In this document: positions 43,924-54,044 of the stretch, piece after piece | Numbering within the stretch: the first letter of the stretch is position 1 | Layout of the letters: each line of letters begins with the position of its first letter | Origin: an uncultured Bacteroidales bacterium | GTDB lineage: Bacteria; Bacteroidota; Bacteroidia; Bacteroidales; Bacteroidaceae | Assembly (NCBI GenBank): GCA_902774005.1 | Contig: CACYGK010000001.1 | Coordinates: forward strand, 1 to 64,000 | Length of the DNA stretch: 64,000 nucleotides | Direction of reading: 5' to 3' | Program-made: the position numbers and the translations under genes | The notes under the pieces: generated by a model | What the model saw: the letters and a program-made list of their open reading frames with translations, nothing else | The model's database searches: none | Told to the model about the DNA's origin: nothing

Positions 43924-46900
43924 TTGGGCATCATAGCCGTATATGCATCCCTGATTCTGCTATTCAGTTTGCCTTCTGTTCAGAAAGCATTAGCAAACTG
44001 GATAGCAGATATTTTGTCGGAAAAACTCGAAACCCGTGTCGAGATAGGTAGTGTCAACCTCGGTTTTCTAAATCGTGTGCGAGTGAGCGACCTCACTATG
44101 TTCGACCACAACGGAACACAGATGTTGAAGGTACCGCACGTATCAGGAAGTATGAACTATTTCCAGATCATTCGTGGAAACATACACATTTCCACAGCTC
44201 AACTCTTTTCGCCTACCATTATCATCTATTCCGACTCTATAGGTGCCGAACCCAACTTTCAGTTCGTCATCGATGCTTTCAGTTCCGACAGCGAGGAGAA
44301 GACTCCTCTGAATGTTAGAGTCAACACCTTTATCCTGCGTCATGCAAACGTGAGCTACGATGTGAAGAGCGAACCTCATCGCCAGCTTGTAGATAGTGTC
44401 CAGGGACTCTATGCCATCGATGTGAACCATCTGAAACTTACTGGTGTAGGAATGAATCTGTCACTCAAGACTCTCACCGACGATTCCCTTAATCTAGGTA
44501 TCAAACGCCTGTCTGCCAAGGAGCTGAACAGCGGACTGGAAGTCGAGAACATGTCGTTCAATCTGGAGGCGAACAAGAGTGAAGCTCTGCTTAAAAAGCT
44601 CTCGCTCAATAGTCATAACAGCTCCTTTTCAATCGAAAAACTCAGACTGTTCTATTCAGATTTTCAAAAGGACGGAAGTTTCCGTTTCGACCCTGTCCAA
44701 CTGCGTGCCATGATAGTGCCGTCAGACTTCCAGAGTCTGCTTCCTATGCTTAATAAAGTCCACACACCATTTCATCTCATTGCCGACGTCTCGGGTGGCA
44801 GCAGCAACCTGAACATCAATCGTCTGCACCTCTCCAATCCGTTGGGCAGTATTAAGGTAGATGCTATGTCATCCGTAGGTATTTCCGATGGAAAGGTAGA
44901 GAATGCCGAGGCATATATCAAGGATGTACGTGTGACTGTCGACGGCATGAAAGAACTGCTGCAAGGTTTCGGTGTCACCGAATCGATATCCAAACCTCTG
45001 GTATCCCTTGGCGATGTGGATTATACCGGCGAGATGAATTACTACAAAGGCGGTATCTCGTCAGTAGGTCAACTGAATACCACAGCCGGAAATATCGACT
45101 ACAAGGCACATATGGACACAACCAGGATTCTTACAGCCCATACAAATGTAAAGAATTTCAATGTGGGCCGTGTCATGAACAACAATAATTACGGTCTGGC
45201 AAACCTCAATATGGACATAAAGATTCAGGGTAGCCAGATTCTGTCGCTTTCGGGTTTGTGCGATGTGCAGAGTCCTGCCATCAATGTTCAGTCCGACATG
45301 AAGTATAAATACCAGGGTGGCATTTACGACCTAAAACTCCTTTGCGGCATAGATAATATCAATCCTCAAGCCCTTGCTCTGATGTCGGGGCATAAAGGTG
45401 ATAAGTTCAGTGGAATCGTAGCAGGACATCTCGTGGGTAGTACTGTTGATAATGTAGCAGGAAAAGTTAGACTTACCGACTTGAGTCTCCAGAACGACTC
45501 CGTGCGTATCGATGTTGATTCCATCATCATCGACATCGAGCGACAGATGGATAATTCACATATGTCCGTATATGGTGACTTTGTCAAAATCGATGTTGAC
45601 GGCGACATATATCCATCTTCATTCGTCCGTCAGGTGACCACAATGCTCCAGCCCCATCTCAACAAACTGATAACCGTTAAACCGTTGCATGGCAAGGTGA
45701 CTTATTCCAATTTTACCTATAATGCCGTCATCAACCCTCATCCCTTGCTCGAACATTATCTGCCGTCGAATGTGTCGCTTGTCACACCTGTCGAGTCGTA
45801 CGGATTTGTGAATACTGAACTCCAGCAGCTCAGCGCAAACGTGAAATCGAAAAAGGTGGAGTATGGCGAACGTCAGTTCAACAACGTCCTTGTAAGGTGC
45901 AACAATACGGCTGATAACCTCAGTGCTAACCTCTCTACCATCGTCACCAGCGACGAGTCGGCAGCAAGAGTTGACCTCCAGGCCGTGGCCTCCAACAGTA
46001 TCATCGACGGAAACGTGCGGTTGCAGCTCCGAGGCAATACCAACATCAATATGGACCTGAACAGTCAGGTGTCCTTTGCCGACAGCCTTGGCAGTCTCAA
46101 GACCAATATAGACATTGGAAAGTCACTGCTAATCATTAACGACTCTTTGTGGCATATCTCTCCTTCCGTGATAAGCATATACAAGAAAGATATCGCCATC
46201 AATGATTTTCAATTGAACGGTGCCAACGACAGCTATCTGAAGGTGAACGGCATGACATCGGCTTCATCCGACAACGATAGTATCGTAGCCCGAATCAATA
46301 ATCTACAAATTGGATATATTCTTGACGCCATCGACTTCACAGTCGTCAATATCGACGGAATGGCTTCAGGCACCATAGTCCTCGACGACGTCATGTCCGA
46401 CAATCCGCTCTTCCATGCCAACCTTAATGTTGACGACCTCATATTTGAAAGCGGTTCGATGGGTATGGCAACCATCCATGGCAGTTGGAACAAGGAGAAT
46501 GAAGCCATCATGCTCGATGCTTGGATGGTTCAGCTGCCTAAAGAAGGAGAAACTGTCGGAATGCCTACAGGAACCGAACTCCACGGATTCGTCTCTCCGG
46601 CAAAGAACGACCTCCGTCTCGACATAACGGCAAACCATACAAATGCTGACTTCCTTAACGGTTTTCTCAACGACATATTCCATCCAATAAAAGGTAACAT
46701 GACAGGAACGGTAAGTGTCATTGGACCTCTCGACAATGTTAATCTTGTAGGTGAGGTAGATGCCGACCTCACCATAGCCCTGCTCGCTACCAGTGTACCG
46801 TACCAGGCTGTAAACCAGCATGCGTCCCTTCGTCCCAACGCCATCGTATTCAGCGACGTGGTGCTCACAGACCGGTTCGGAAACGAGGGTGTGGTGAACG

Positions 46901-48300
46901 GTACGGTCAGTCACCGGAACCTAGCCAACTTTAAGTACGATTTCGATGCTAAGTTCTCACATATCCTGGCTTATGACGAGCGCACGTTCAACGAGAATAA
47001 TTTCTATGCTACCGTTTTCGCCGATGGCGACCTAAAAGTGAGTGGTAGCGACGGACATCCGATGTACATCACAGCAAACATCACACCTACCCGGGGGTCT
47101 ACATTTGTCTACGACTCAGCATCGCCCGATGCCATCACCTCCGGCAACTTCATTGAGTTCAACGACATAACTCCAGTCGATACAACCCAGACCAGCAATG
47201 ATGATTACATGTTGTTCAATTATTTCGGTACTTCCGATACTGACGAGTCGCGCGACTTCGTATGGAAACGTAACGAACAGTCGACCGACAGCCTTGATAC
47301 CCGTTACCTCTATCATGGTGACCTTTACATGGACTTCAATGTCGACTTGAACGAGAACTGCCAGATTCGTCTCCGTATGGATAATAATGCCGATGGTTAC
47401 ATAACTGCCTATGGCAGAGGTTTCTTAACGGCTAAGTACCATAATAAGGGTAGTCTCGAACTCTTCGGTACATATGATATTCAGCGAGGCAGTTACCGAC
47501 TCTACATGCAGGACCTTATATACAAAGACCTGATTATAGAGGAAGGAAGTTCGGTTGAATTCAACGGAGAACCCTTCGGCGCACATATCCACCTGTTGTG
47601 CCACCATACAGTCAATGCCGTACCACTCAGCGACCTTACTGCCACCACAGCCTATGCAGCAAATAATAAGGTAAAGGTGAACTGTATCCTCGACATCACT
47701 GGTACTCTCGGCAATATGGCGTTTAAATTCAATATCGATATCCTAAACGTCAGCGACGAGATAAAGCAATTGGCACGCTCTATGATTAACTCTGAGGAGG
47801 AGATGAATACTCAGATTATTTATCTGCTAGCTCTCGGACGTTTCTATCCCACCACACAGACACTGACTTCTACTGACAATGCCTCGTCGTCTGCCGTCAA
47901 CTCACTCGTGTCCTCAACACTTTCCGGACAACTTAACAATATCATCGGCAACCTCATCGGTAATAACTCCAACTGGAACTTCGGAACCGGTATCGTAACG
48001 GGCGAACAGGGGTGGAACGACCTCGATGTCGAGGGAAGTCTGTCGGGTAGACTCTTCAACGACCGACTGCTCATAAATGGTAATTTCGGATATCGTGACA
48101 ATACCCTCACCAATACCGGTACCTTCGTCGGCGACTTTGAAGTACGTTGGCGTCTGGGCAAGACTCACGGTAATACCTATCTGAAGGCATACAACCAGAC
48201 AAACGACCGCTATTTTACTAAATCCACACTCAATACACAAGGTATCGGACTCAGTTATGTCCACGACTTTGAAACATGGAAGACAATTTTCAAAAAGTAA
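43924..48300 (+). CDS. tamB: TamB-like translocation and assembly module protein
   Basis: 1458 residues. An N-terminal membrane anchor (IIAVYASLILLFSLPSVQKALANWIADIL) leads into a very long repetitive beta-sheet body, with the conserved opening IGSVNLGFLNRVRVSDL, and ends in a TamB/DUF490 domain (about 1130-1458; GSLELFGTYDIQRGSYRLYMQD, GLSYVHDFETWK). TamB-type proteins bridge inner and outer membranes and take part in outer-membrane protein assembly or phospholipid transport. There is no ATG in the right region: the frame is open from 43873 and the TTG at 43924, preceded by GAGGGG at suitable spacing, is the best start. Starting there leaves almost no basic residues before the helix, so an upstream non-standard start is possible. 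Confidence 0.88.
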   Translation: MGIIAVYASLILLFSLPSVQKALANWIADILSEKLETRVEIGSVNLGFLNRVRVSDLTMFDHNGTQMLKVPHVSGSMNYFQIIRGNIHISTAQLFSPTIIIYSDSIGAEPNFQFVIDAFSSDSEEKTPLNVRVNTFILRHANVSYDVKSEPHRQLVDSVQGLYAIDVNHLKLTGVGMNLSLKTLTDDSLNLGIKRLSAKELNSGLEVENMSFNLEANKSEALLKKLSLNSHNSSFSIEKLRLFYSDFQKDGSFRFDPVQLRAMIVPSDFQSLLPMLNKVHTPFHLIADVSGGSSNLNINRLHLSNPLGSIKVDAMSSVGISDGKVENAEAYIKDVRVTVDGMKELLQGFGVTESISKPLVSLGDVDYTGEMNYYKGGISSVGQLNTTAGNIDYKAHMDTTRILTAHTNVKNFNVGRVMNNNNYGLANLNMDIKIQGSQILSLSGLCDVQSPAINVQSDMKYKYQGGIYDLKLLCGIDNINPQALALMSGHKGDKFSGIVAGHLVGSTVDNVAGKVRLTDLSLQNDSVRIDVDSIIIDIERQMDNSHMSVYGDFVKIDVDGDIYPSSFVRQVTTMLQPHLNKLITVKPLHGKVTYSNFTYNAVINPHPLLEHYLPSNVSLVTPVESYGFVNTELQQLSANVKSKKVEYGERQFNNVLVRCNNTADNLSANLSTIVTSDESAARVDLQAVASNSIIDGNVRLQLRGNTNINMDLNSQVSFADSLGSLKTNIDIGKSLLIINDSLWHISPSVISIYKKDIAINDFQLNGANDSYLKVNGMTSASSDNDSIVARINNLQIGYILDAIDFTVVNIDGMASGTIVLDDVMSDNPLFHANLNVDDLIFESGSMGMATIHGSWNKENEAIMLDAWMVQLPKEGETVGMPTGTELHGFVSPAKNDLRLDITANHTNADFLNGFLNDIFHPIKGNMTGTVSVIGPLDNVNLVGEVDADLTIALLATSVPYQAVNQHASLRPNAIVFSDVVLTDRFGNEGVVNGTVSHRNLANFKYDFDAKFSHILAYDERTFNENNFYATVFADGDLKVSGSDGHPMYITANITPTRGSTFVYDSASPDAITSGNFIEFNDITPVDTTQTSNDDYMLFNYFGTSDTDESRDFVWKRNEQSTDSLDTRYLYHGDLYMDFNVDLNENCQIRLRMDNNADGYITAYGRGFLTAKYHNKGSLELFGTYDIQRGSYRLYMQDLIYKDLIIEEGSSVEFNGEPFGAHIHLLCHHTVNAVPLSDLTATTAYAANNKVKVNCILDITGTLGNMAFKFNIDILNVSDEIKQLARSMINSEEEMNTQIIYLLALGRFYPTTQTLTSTDNASSSAVNSLVSSTLSGQLNNIIGNLIGNNSNWNFGTGIVTGEQGWNDLDVEGSLSGRLFNDRLLINGNFGYRDNTLTNTGTFVGDFEVRWRLGKTHGNTYLKAYNQTNDRYFTKSTLNTQGIGLSYVHDFETWKTIFKK

Positions 48301-48335
48301 GCCGTTTTTTCGTTGTTTTATTCTTGTTTATTCCG

Positions 48336-48343
48336 TAACTTCG
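48336..48343 (+). promoter_or_regulatory. Candidate -7 box for ftsK
   Basis: Plus-strand TAACTTCG, the same variant as before map, 19 bases before the ftsK ATG. Confidence 0.4.
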
Positions 48344-48362
48344 CAGCCAAATTGAACTTTTT

Positions 48363-50951
48363 ATGTCAACGAAGCAAAATAAACAAGGTAGTAGTAAGAA
48401 AAAAAAGGCAAAAAAGAGTGTTGAACAGACCAGTTTCAACCCAATCGAAGGTATTGGAAAAAAGGAACTGAGCGGATTCATATTCGGATTCATATTCCTC
48501 ATCGTAGCAGTATTCCTGCTCATCGCATTCTGTTCGTATCTCTACACAGGAGATGCCGACTTCGATATTCTGGAAAATCCCGGTTCTATTGATGCAATAA
48601 ACGAAGGTCACCGTTTCCATAATACATGTGGAAGTCTTGGAGCAAAGGCAGCCTATTTCTTTATAAATGATCTCTTTGGACTCGCATCCTTTTTCATCAT
48701 ACCCCTGCTTATCATGCTCGGACTCCGTATGATGAAAGTGTTCCGCATCAGTCTGCTTCGAAAAATTATTCTCGGAATATTCCTAATGCTCTGGACCAGC
48801 GTATTTCTTGCATTCATAAGTGATTTCATTCCAGGTGTTTCTGACTCGTTCCTCAACATCGGAGGCAACCACGGCAAGATGGTAGTACGTAAGATCACAG
48901 CCGTAGTTGGTTCACCCGGACTCCTTGGACTCATGATTATCTCTGCCGTCCTCTACCTCGTATATGTCAGTGCAAAGACCATCGAACTGGTGCGCAGCAT
49001 GCTTCGTATGAGCTTCATTCAGAAGATACGCCTTCTCCGTCGTAAGGCAGAGGAAGACCTCGATGAGGATGAAGAAGATGTGGTCGACGGTTCTCCCGTC
49101 GAGAATGATGGCGATTCTCCCGTCGAGGATGAGGAGGACAAGGCGACACAGCTTGCACTCGAATTCGAAAGTTTAGCTAATGCCAATAAGAATAATGTGA
49201 TTGAATTCGGCGACCTCACCTCAGACATCCACGACGAACCGGAAGTGCCTGAAGAGGATATTACTGAGGACGAAAACGATAAAGAAATCGAAGACGAAGA
49301 AAACGTGTCCGACGGTTCTCCCGTCGAGGATGAAGATGATTCTCCCGCTGAGGATGAAAACGAAGGTCCTGATTTCGACGTCACTACCCAGCAGACCGAA
49401 GAAGGTTCGGGTGAAATCGAACGTGGCGACATCAATACTCCGTACGACCCGAAACTCGACCTCGAGTCCTATCAGTATCCCACACTATCACTCATCGCCA
49501 GTTCCGAGGACAGCACCCCAGCCATCGATATGACTGAACAGAATGCCAACAAAGACCGCATCACTCACGTTCTGCGCAATTTCGGTGTCGAGATAAGCAG
49601 CATCAAGGCTACTATCGGACCTACCATTACACTCTACGAGATAGTACCTGCCGAGGGTACACGAATCAGTAAGATACGTAATCTCGAAGATGATATCGCA
49701 CTAAGTCTCGCAGCTGAAGGTATACGTATCATCGCACCTATTCCGGGTAAGGGAACCATTGGTATCGAAGTACCGAATAAGAAGAAGTGTATTGTCTCCA
49801 TGGAGAGCGTCCTTAGCAGTAAGGTATATCAGGACAGCACCATGGAACTCCCATGTGCCATCGGTAAGACCATTACCAACGAGGTGTTCATGTTCGACCT
49901 CACCAAGGCTCCGCACCTCCTTGTTGCCGGTGCTACCGGACAAGGTAAGTCCGTTGGACTTAATGCCATCATCGCATCACTCCTTTACAAGAAGCATCCT
50001 GCCGAACTGAAAATCGTCATGGTCGACCCGAAGAAGGTGGAGTTCAGCGTCTATTCTCCTATCGAAAACCACTTCCTGGCACGCCTTGAAGAAGAAGATG
50101 ACTGTATCATCACTGACGTGCAGAAGGTAGTCAAGACACTCACTTCGCTATGTCAACTCATGGACACACGATACGACATGCTGAAGAAAGCCGGTTGTCG
50201 CACAATCAAGGAGTATAATGCCAAGTTTAAGGAACGCAAACTTAATCCCGAACACGGACATGAGTTTATGCCATATATCGTAGTCATCGTCGATGAGTTC
50301 GGCGACCTCATCATGACTGCCGGCAAGGAGGTTGAAATGCCTATTTGCCGCATCGCCCAACTCGCCCGTGCCGTCGGCATCCACATGATTATAGCCACTC
50401 AGCGTCCGCAGGCAAGCATCATCAGCGGAGCCATCAAAACCAACTTCCCAGCCCGTATGGCATTCAAGGTAAGTTCGATGATTGACTCCCGCGTCGTACT
50501 TGACCGTCCTGGAGCACAGCAGCTCATTGGACGAGGCGATATGCTCTACCTTGCAAGTGGCGAACCCGTCCGCGTTCAATGTGCCTTTCTCGATACACCC
50601 GAAGTAAGCAACATCTGTAATTACATAGCGAAACAGCAAGGCTACCTCCATCCGATGTACCTGCCCGAAGTCACTATGGAAGGCGAAGGCGACAGCATGG
50701 GTGGCGGTGGTGTTGACCCGAAACGTCTCGACCCGCTCTTCAGCGAAGTGGCTAAGTTCGTTGTCAACTCACAACAGGGTAGCACATCCATGATTCAGCG
50801 CAACTACTCTATTGGTTACAATCGTGCTGGAAAGATCATGGACCAGCTCGAACATATGGGTGTAGTAGGGGCCCAGTCGGGTAGCAAACCACGCGAAGTA
50901 CTCATCAAAGACCCACTCACACTTGAATCCTTGCTCAATTCATTAGGCTAA
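48363..50951 (+). CDS. ftsK: DNA translocase FtsK
   Basis: 862 residues. FtsK pumps the chromosome through the division septum and activates XerCD recombination at dif. It has four N-terminal transmembrane helices (about 38-215), an acidic linker (about 235-355) and a RecA-like motor with Walker A LVAGATGQGKS near 522 and Walker B IVVIVDEFGDL near 640. The C-terminal gamma winged helix (FSEVAKFVVNSQQGSTSMIQRN to PREVLI) recognises polar DNA sequences. The linker carries a duplicated acidic block of the form DGSPVE..DSPVEDE at about 241-258 and 318-335, encoded by DNA with short hairpins. lolA begins within two bases of its stop. Confidence 0.96.
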   Translation: MSTKQNKQGSSKKKKAKKSVEQTSFNPIEGIGKKELSGFIFGFIFLIVAVFLLIAFCSYLYTGDADFDILENPGSIDAINEGHRFHNTCGSLGAKAAYFFINDLFGLASFFIIPLLIMLGLRMMKVFRISLLRKIILGIFLMLWTSVFLAFISDFIPGVSDSFLNIGGNHGKMVVRKITAVVGSPGLLGLMIISAVLYLVYVSAKTIELVRSMLRMSFIQKIRLLRRKAEEDLDEDEEDVVDGSPVENDGDSPVEDEEDKATQLALEFESLANANKNNVIEFGDLTSDIHDEPEVPEEDITEDENDKEIEDEENVSDGSPVEDEDDSPAEDENEGPDFDVTTQQTEEGSGEIERGDINTPYDPKLDLESYQYPTLSLIASSEDSTPAIDMTEQNANKDRITHVLRNFGVEISSIKATIGPTITLYEIVPAEGTRISKIRNLEDDIALSLAAEGIRIIAPIPGKGTIGIEVPNKKKCIVSMESVLSSKVYQDSTMELPCAIGKTITNEVFMFDLTKAPHLLVAGATGQGKSVGLNAIIASLLYKKHPAELKIVMVDPKKVEFSVYSPIENHFLARLEEEDDCIITDVQKVVKTLTSLCQLMDTRYDMLKKAGCRTIKEYNAKFKERKLNPEHGHEFMPYIVVIVDEFGDLIMTAGKEVEMPICRIAQLARAVGIHMIIATQRPQASIISGAIKTNFPARMAFKVSSMIDSRVVLDRPGAQQLIGRGDMLYLASGEPVRVQCAFLDTPEVSNICNYIAKQQGYLHPMYLPEVTMEGEGDSMGGGGVDPKRLDPLFSEVAKFVVNSQQGSTSMIQRNYSIGYNRAGKIMDQLEHMGVVGAQSGSKPREVLIKDPLTLESLLNSLG
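49085..49101. repeat. Hairpin word in the FtsK linker, copy 1
   Basis: CGACGG-TTCTC-CCGTCG is a perfect 6-base stem-loop coding for DGSPV. The same 17 bases recur at 49310-49326, and related words follow each copy. Confidence 0.7.
49310..49326. repeat. Hairpin word in the FtsK linker, copy 2
   Basis: Identical to 49085-49101 and likewise followed by a GATGATTCTCCCG-type second word, consistent with duplication of a linker block. Confidence 0.7.
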
Positions 50952-50952
50952 A

Positions 50953-51549
50953 ATGAAAAAAATCTTTTTCCTCCTCTTCCTGTTCGTTGCCCAACTGACG
51001 ATGGCTGAAAATGCCAAGGCGATCCTCGACAAAGCCTCTGCCCGTTTCAAGGCAGCAGGTGATGTGAAGATAGGTTTCCAACTCACCACCAGCGGCAACA
51101 CTACCACAGGATATATAAATGTAGCTGAGAAGAAGTTTTTCTGCGATATGGGCGGTTTCTGCGTATGGTTCGACGGCACTACTATGTGGCATTATGTCAA
51201 AGCTACCGAAGAAGTTAACGTCAGCACCCCTTCAGCCCGCAACGTCGAACGCATGAATCCTTATTTCTTCCTTTCCATGTACAAGAACGGATATACCTGC
51301 AAGATGGGCAAATCCACCAAAATCTACTACGAAGTCATCATGAGCGGCAACTCCAAGACTGCCTTCACTTCCGTCACTGTCCGTCTTAGTCGTAAAGACT
51401 ACAGTCCGCTCTATACCAAGACGGTAACAAAGAAAACTACAATGGAAATAAATGTCAATTCGTTCCTGCCTGACCAGAAATTCGAAGCCTCCAACTTCCG
51501 CTTCAATCCCAAAGAATTTCCTCAGGCCGAAGTTATTGACTTAAGATAG
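50953..51549 (+). CDS. lolA: LolA-like outer-membrane lipoprotein carrier
   Basis: 198 residues with a signal peptide (KKIFFLLFLFVAQLTMA, then ENAKAILDKAS). The half-barrel fold of LolA is suggested by the alternating beta pattern (VKIGFQLTTSGNTTTGYINVAEKKFFCDM) and the late FLPDQKFEASNFRFNPKEFPQAEVIDLR, typical of the family C-terminus. LolA carries lipoproteins from LolCDE across the periplasm. The gene follows ftsK within two bases, as in other Bacteroidetes, so both are probably co-transcribed. Two cysteines (FFCDMGGFC) may pair. Confidence 0.88.
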   Translation: MKKIFFLLFLFVAQLTMAENAKAILDKASARFKAAGDVKIGFQLTTSGNTTTGYINVAEKKFFCDMGGFCVWFDGTTMWHYVKATEEVNVSTPSARNVERMNPYFFLSMYKNGYTCKMGKSTKIYYEVIMSGNSKTAFTSVTVRLSRKDYSPLYTKTVTKKTTMEINVNSFLPDQKFEASNFRFNPKEFPQAEVIDLR

Positions 51550-51557
51550 GGCGACAC

Positions 51558-51606
51558 AACTTTAAACTTTAAACTTTCAACTTTAAACTTTCAACTATAA
51601 ACTTTA
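51558..51606. repeat. 7-base-period repeat tract (7 units) between lolA and trxB
   Basis: Units AACTTTA, AACTTTA, AACTTTC, AACTTTA, AACTTTC, AACTATA, AACTTTA occupy the gap up to four bases before the trxB ATG. Confidence 0.9.
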
Positions 51607-51610
51607 CATC

Positions 51611-52537
51611 ATGGAGCACATCCGATGCCTTATACTTGGTTCAGGTCCTGCAGGCTACACAGCAGCCATCTATGCAAGCCGTGCCAACCTCTCCCCAGTC
51701 GTATACGAAGGACTGCAGCCGGGTGGTCAGCTGACCACAACCGACATGGTCGAGAACTTCCCCTCACATCCCGAACCCATCTCCGGTCCTGAGATTATGG
51801 ACCTCATGCGTCAGCAGGTGGAGAAGTTCGGTGTGGAGATTCGTCAGCACATCTGCATGAAGTCCGACCTCTCCCGGCGTCCTTACCGTTTCACCTTCGA
51901 CGACGGTTCCGAAGTGACTGCCGACACCGTTATCATTGCTACCGGTGCCGCAGCCCGTTTCCTCGGACTCGAAAGCGAGGAGAAATACCGCGGTATGGGA
52001 GTAAGTGCCTGTGCCACGTGCGACGGCTTCTTCTACCGTAAGAAGACGGTCGCCGTAGTAGGTGGTGGCGACACAGCCTGTGGCGAAGCCCTCTATCTTG
52101 CCGGACTCGCCTCCAAGGTTTATCTTATCGTTCGCAAACCCTTCCTCCGTGCCAGTCAGATACTGCAGGATCGTGTCAAGAACAACCCAAAGATTGAAAT
52201 CCTTTTCGAGACCAACACACTCGAACTCTATGGCGAGGGTGGGGTAGAAGGCGGTCGCCTCGTCTATCGTAAGGGGCAGCCCGACGAACGCATCTACGAA
52301 CTGCCGTTCGACGGCTTCTTCCTTGCCATCGGTCACAAGCCTAATACCGAAGTGTTCAAACCTTGGATTGAGACCGACGAGAACGGATTCATCAAAACTG
52401 AAGGTGCCACACCGCGCACCAACATTCCGGGAGTATTTGCAGCTGGCGACGTAGCCGACCCTCTATACCGTCAGGCAGTAGTTGCAGCAGCCAGCGGATG
52501 TAAGGCAGCAATGGAAGCAGAAAAATTCCTTCTATGA
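51611..52537 (+). CDS. trxB: Thioredoxin reductase
   Basis: 308 residues of the low-molecular-weight NADPH-thioredoxin reductase. It has the FAD site GSGPAGYTAAIYASRA (about 10-25), the redox-active pair in SACATCDGFFYRK (Cys near 135 and 138), the NADPH site VVGGGDTACGEALYLAG (about 149-165) and the C-terminal FAD-binding GVFAAGDVADPLYRQAVVAAASG. It keeps cytosolic thioredoxin reduced. It starts right after a heptamer tract; its stop overlaps the DUF5687 gene start by four bases. Confidence 0.96.
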   Translation: MEHIRCLILGSGPAGYTAAIYASRANLSPVVYEGLQPGGQLTTTDMVENFPSHPEPISGPEIMDLMRQQVEKFGVEIRQHICMKSDLSRRPYRFTFDDGSEVTADTVIIATGAAARFLGLESEEKYRGMGVSACATCDGFFYRKKTVAVVGGGDTACGEALYLAGLASKVYLIVRKPFLRASQILQDRVKNNPKIEILFETNTLELYGEGGVEGGRLVYRKGQPDERIYELPFDGFFLAIGHKPNTEVFKPWIETDENGFIKTEGATPRTNIPGVFAAGDVADPLYRQAVVAAASGCKAAMEAEKFLL

Positions 52538-54042
52538 CCCTCTCTCAGGTTCGATTATTCTATAGACTCATATCGCACCATCAGCATCTGCATGCACGCC
52601 GTCACCCTATGTTCGAAAAGAATAATTTCGTGAGGGCGTTCAGCTACATATTCATTGCATTCTGGGCAGTTTACCTTATGATGCTCGGATTCTTCGTCTA
52701 TGAGATGTTCAGTCAGTCTGCACTCGAAGCCTTTGACGTCGTTGACGGATACATGATATTCCTTCTTGCCCTCGACTTCTTCCTTCGTTTCGGCATGCAG
52801 GAGACACCCGCACAGGATGTCCATTCCTACAAACTCATGCCTATTCCTATGCGTTTCCTGCTCGACGTCTTCCTTGTGCGCATGGGACTCAGCCTCTACA
52901 ATTTCTTCTGGGCTTTCTTCCTCGTACCCTTCGGTGTCCTAGCCGTCGTACGGTTCTACGGAGTCGTCGGACTCCTCAGCTATCTCCTCGGTTGGTGGCT
53001 CCTCTTTGTCATCAACAGTATGTGGTACCTCATCTGTCGTACCTTTGTCAACCGTAACGTATACTTCCTCATTTGCCCCATACTCATCTACGCCCTGCTC
53101 ATATACATGGGACTTTTCTACGACCCTTCCAATGCATGGCTCTTTGATGCCGGAGTATGGATCGGACGACTCTTCGTAGAGCGCAACCCACTCATGTACC
53201 TGCTCTCCTTCTCTCTCATCATACCACTCTATGCCGTCAACCGTCGCCTGCAGTACATTTCCGTATATACCGAGATATCAAAGAAAGAACAGGTACATAA
53301 ATACAAGACCCAGCATTACGTTCTGCTCAACCGTTTGGGCACCATCGGCGAATACCTCAAAATTGAAATACGCTCCATCATCCGCAACTCCGTTGTGCGC
53401 AAACAATTCCTCAGCGGTTTCTACTGCATGCTTGCCTTCTGCGTCATCTTCGCTTTTACTGGTGTCTACGACGACCTGCCCATGATGAAGATATACATCT
53501 GTGTCTATTGCTTCTCTTGCCTCAGCATCATGACCCTTACCGTCGTCCTATGTGCCGAAGGCAACTATATCGACGGACTCATGTCACGAAAAGAGAGTAT
53601 CCTCTCACTTCTGAAAGCCAAGTACTACTTCAACTGCGCACTCATGCTCGTACCTTTCATCATTACGCTCTTCCCCGTCTTCAAAGGCAAACTCACCATA
53701 TCCGAGACACTTGGTTGCGCCTTTTTTACAAGTGGGGTAGTCATGCCTTTCCTTTTCCAACTAGCAGCCTACAACGATGCCTCCATCAACCTCAACGCAC
53801 GCATCACCAAATCAGGTCGCAGCACCAAGACACAGATCATCTTCTCCTCCTGCGCACTTTTCTTCCCCATGTTCGTCATGTACACCATGGTCACCCTCTT
53901 GGGTGAAGACCTCGCAGCCCTTTGCATGATCTCCATCGGCATCATCGGTACCATACTCCATCCCCTCTGGTTACGCAACATATACCATCGTTTCATGCAC
54001 CGCCGCTACACCATCATGGACGGCTTCCGAAATTCAAGATAA
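52534..54042 (+). CDS. DUF5687-type membrane protein, ABC permease
   Basis: 502 residues with about ten to twelve hydrophobic segments and an N-terminal cytosolic stretch (YRLISHHQHLHARRHPMFEKN). It resembles DUF5687, a Bacteroidetes family of ABC-2-like permeases. Its likely partner is the ABC ATPase encoded two bases downstream. Substrate unknown. The start overlaps the trxB stop in an ATGA. Confidence 0.78.
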   Translation: MTLSQVRLFYRLISHHQHLHARRHPMFEKNNFVRAFSYIFIAFWAVYLMMLGFFVYEMFSQSALEAFDVVDGYMIFLLALDFFLRFGMQETPAQDVHSYKLMPIPMRFLLDVFLVRMGLSLYNFFWAFFLVPFGVLAVVRFYGVVGLLSYLLGWWLLFVINSMWYLICRTFVNRNVYFLICPILIYALLIYMGLFYDPSNAWLFDAGVWIGRLFVERNPLMYLLSFSLIIPLYAVNRRLQYISVYTEISKKEQVHKYKTQHYVLLNRLGTIGEYLKIEIRSIIRNSVVRKQFLSGFYCMLAFCVIFAFTGVYDDLPMMKIYICVYCFSCLSIMTLTVVLCAEGNYIDGLMSRKESILSLLKAKYYFNCALMLVPFIITLFPVFKGKLTISETLGCAFFTSGVVMPFLFQLAAYNDASINLNARITKSGRSTKTQIIFSSCALFFPMFVMYTMVTLLGEDLAALCMISIGIIGTILHPLWLRNIYHRFMHRRYTIMDGFRNSR

Positions 54043-54044
54043 AT

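Noticed and set aside
53922..54044. His-rich N-terminal extension of the ABC ATPase
   Set aside because: The stretch overlaps the permease gene out of frame and is not part of the ATPase fold; the ATG at 54045 gives the standard start.
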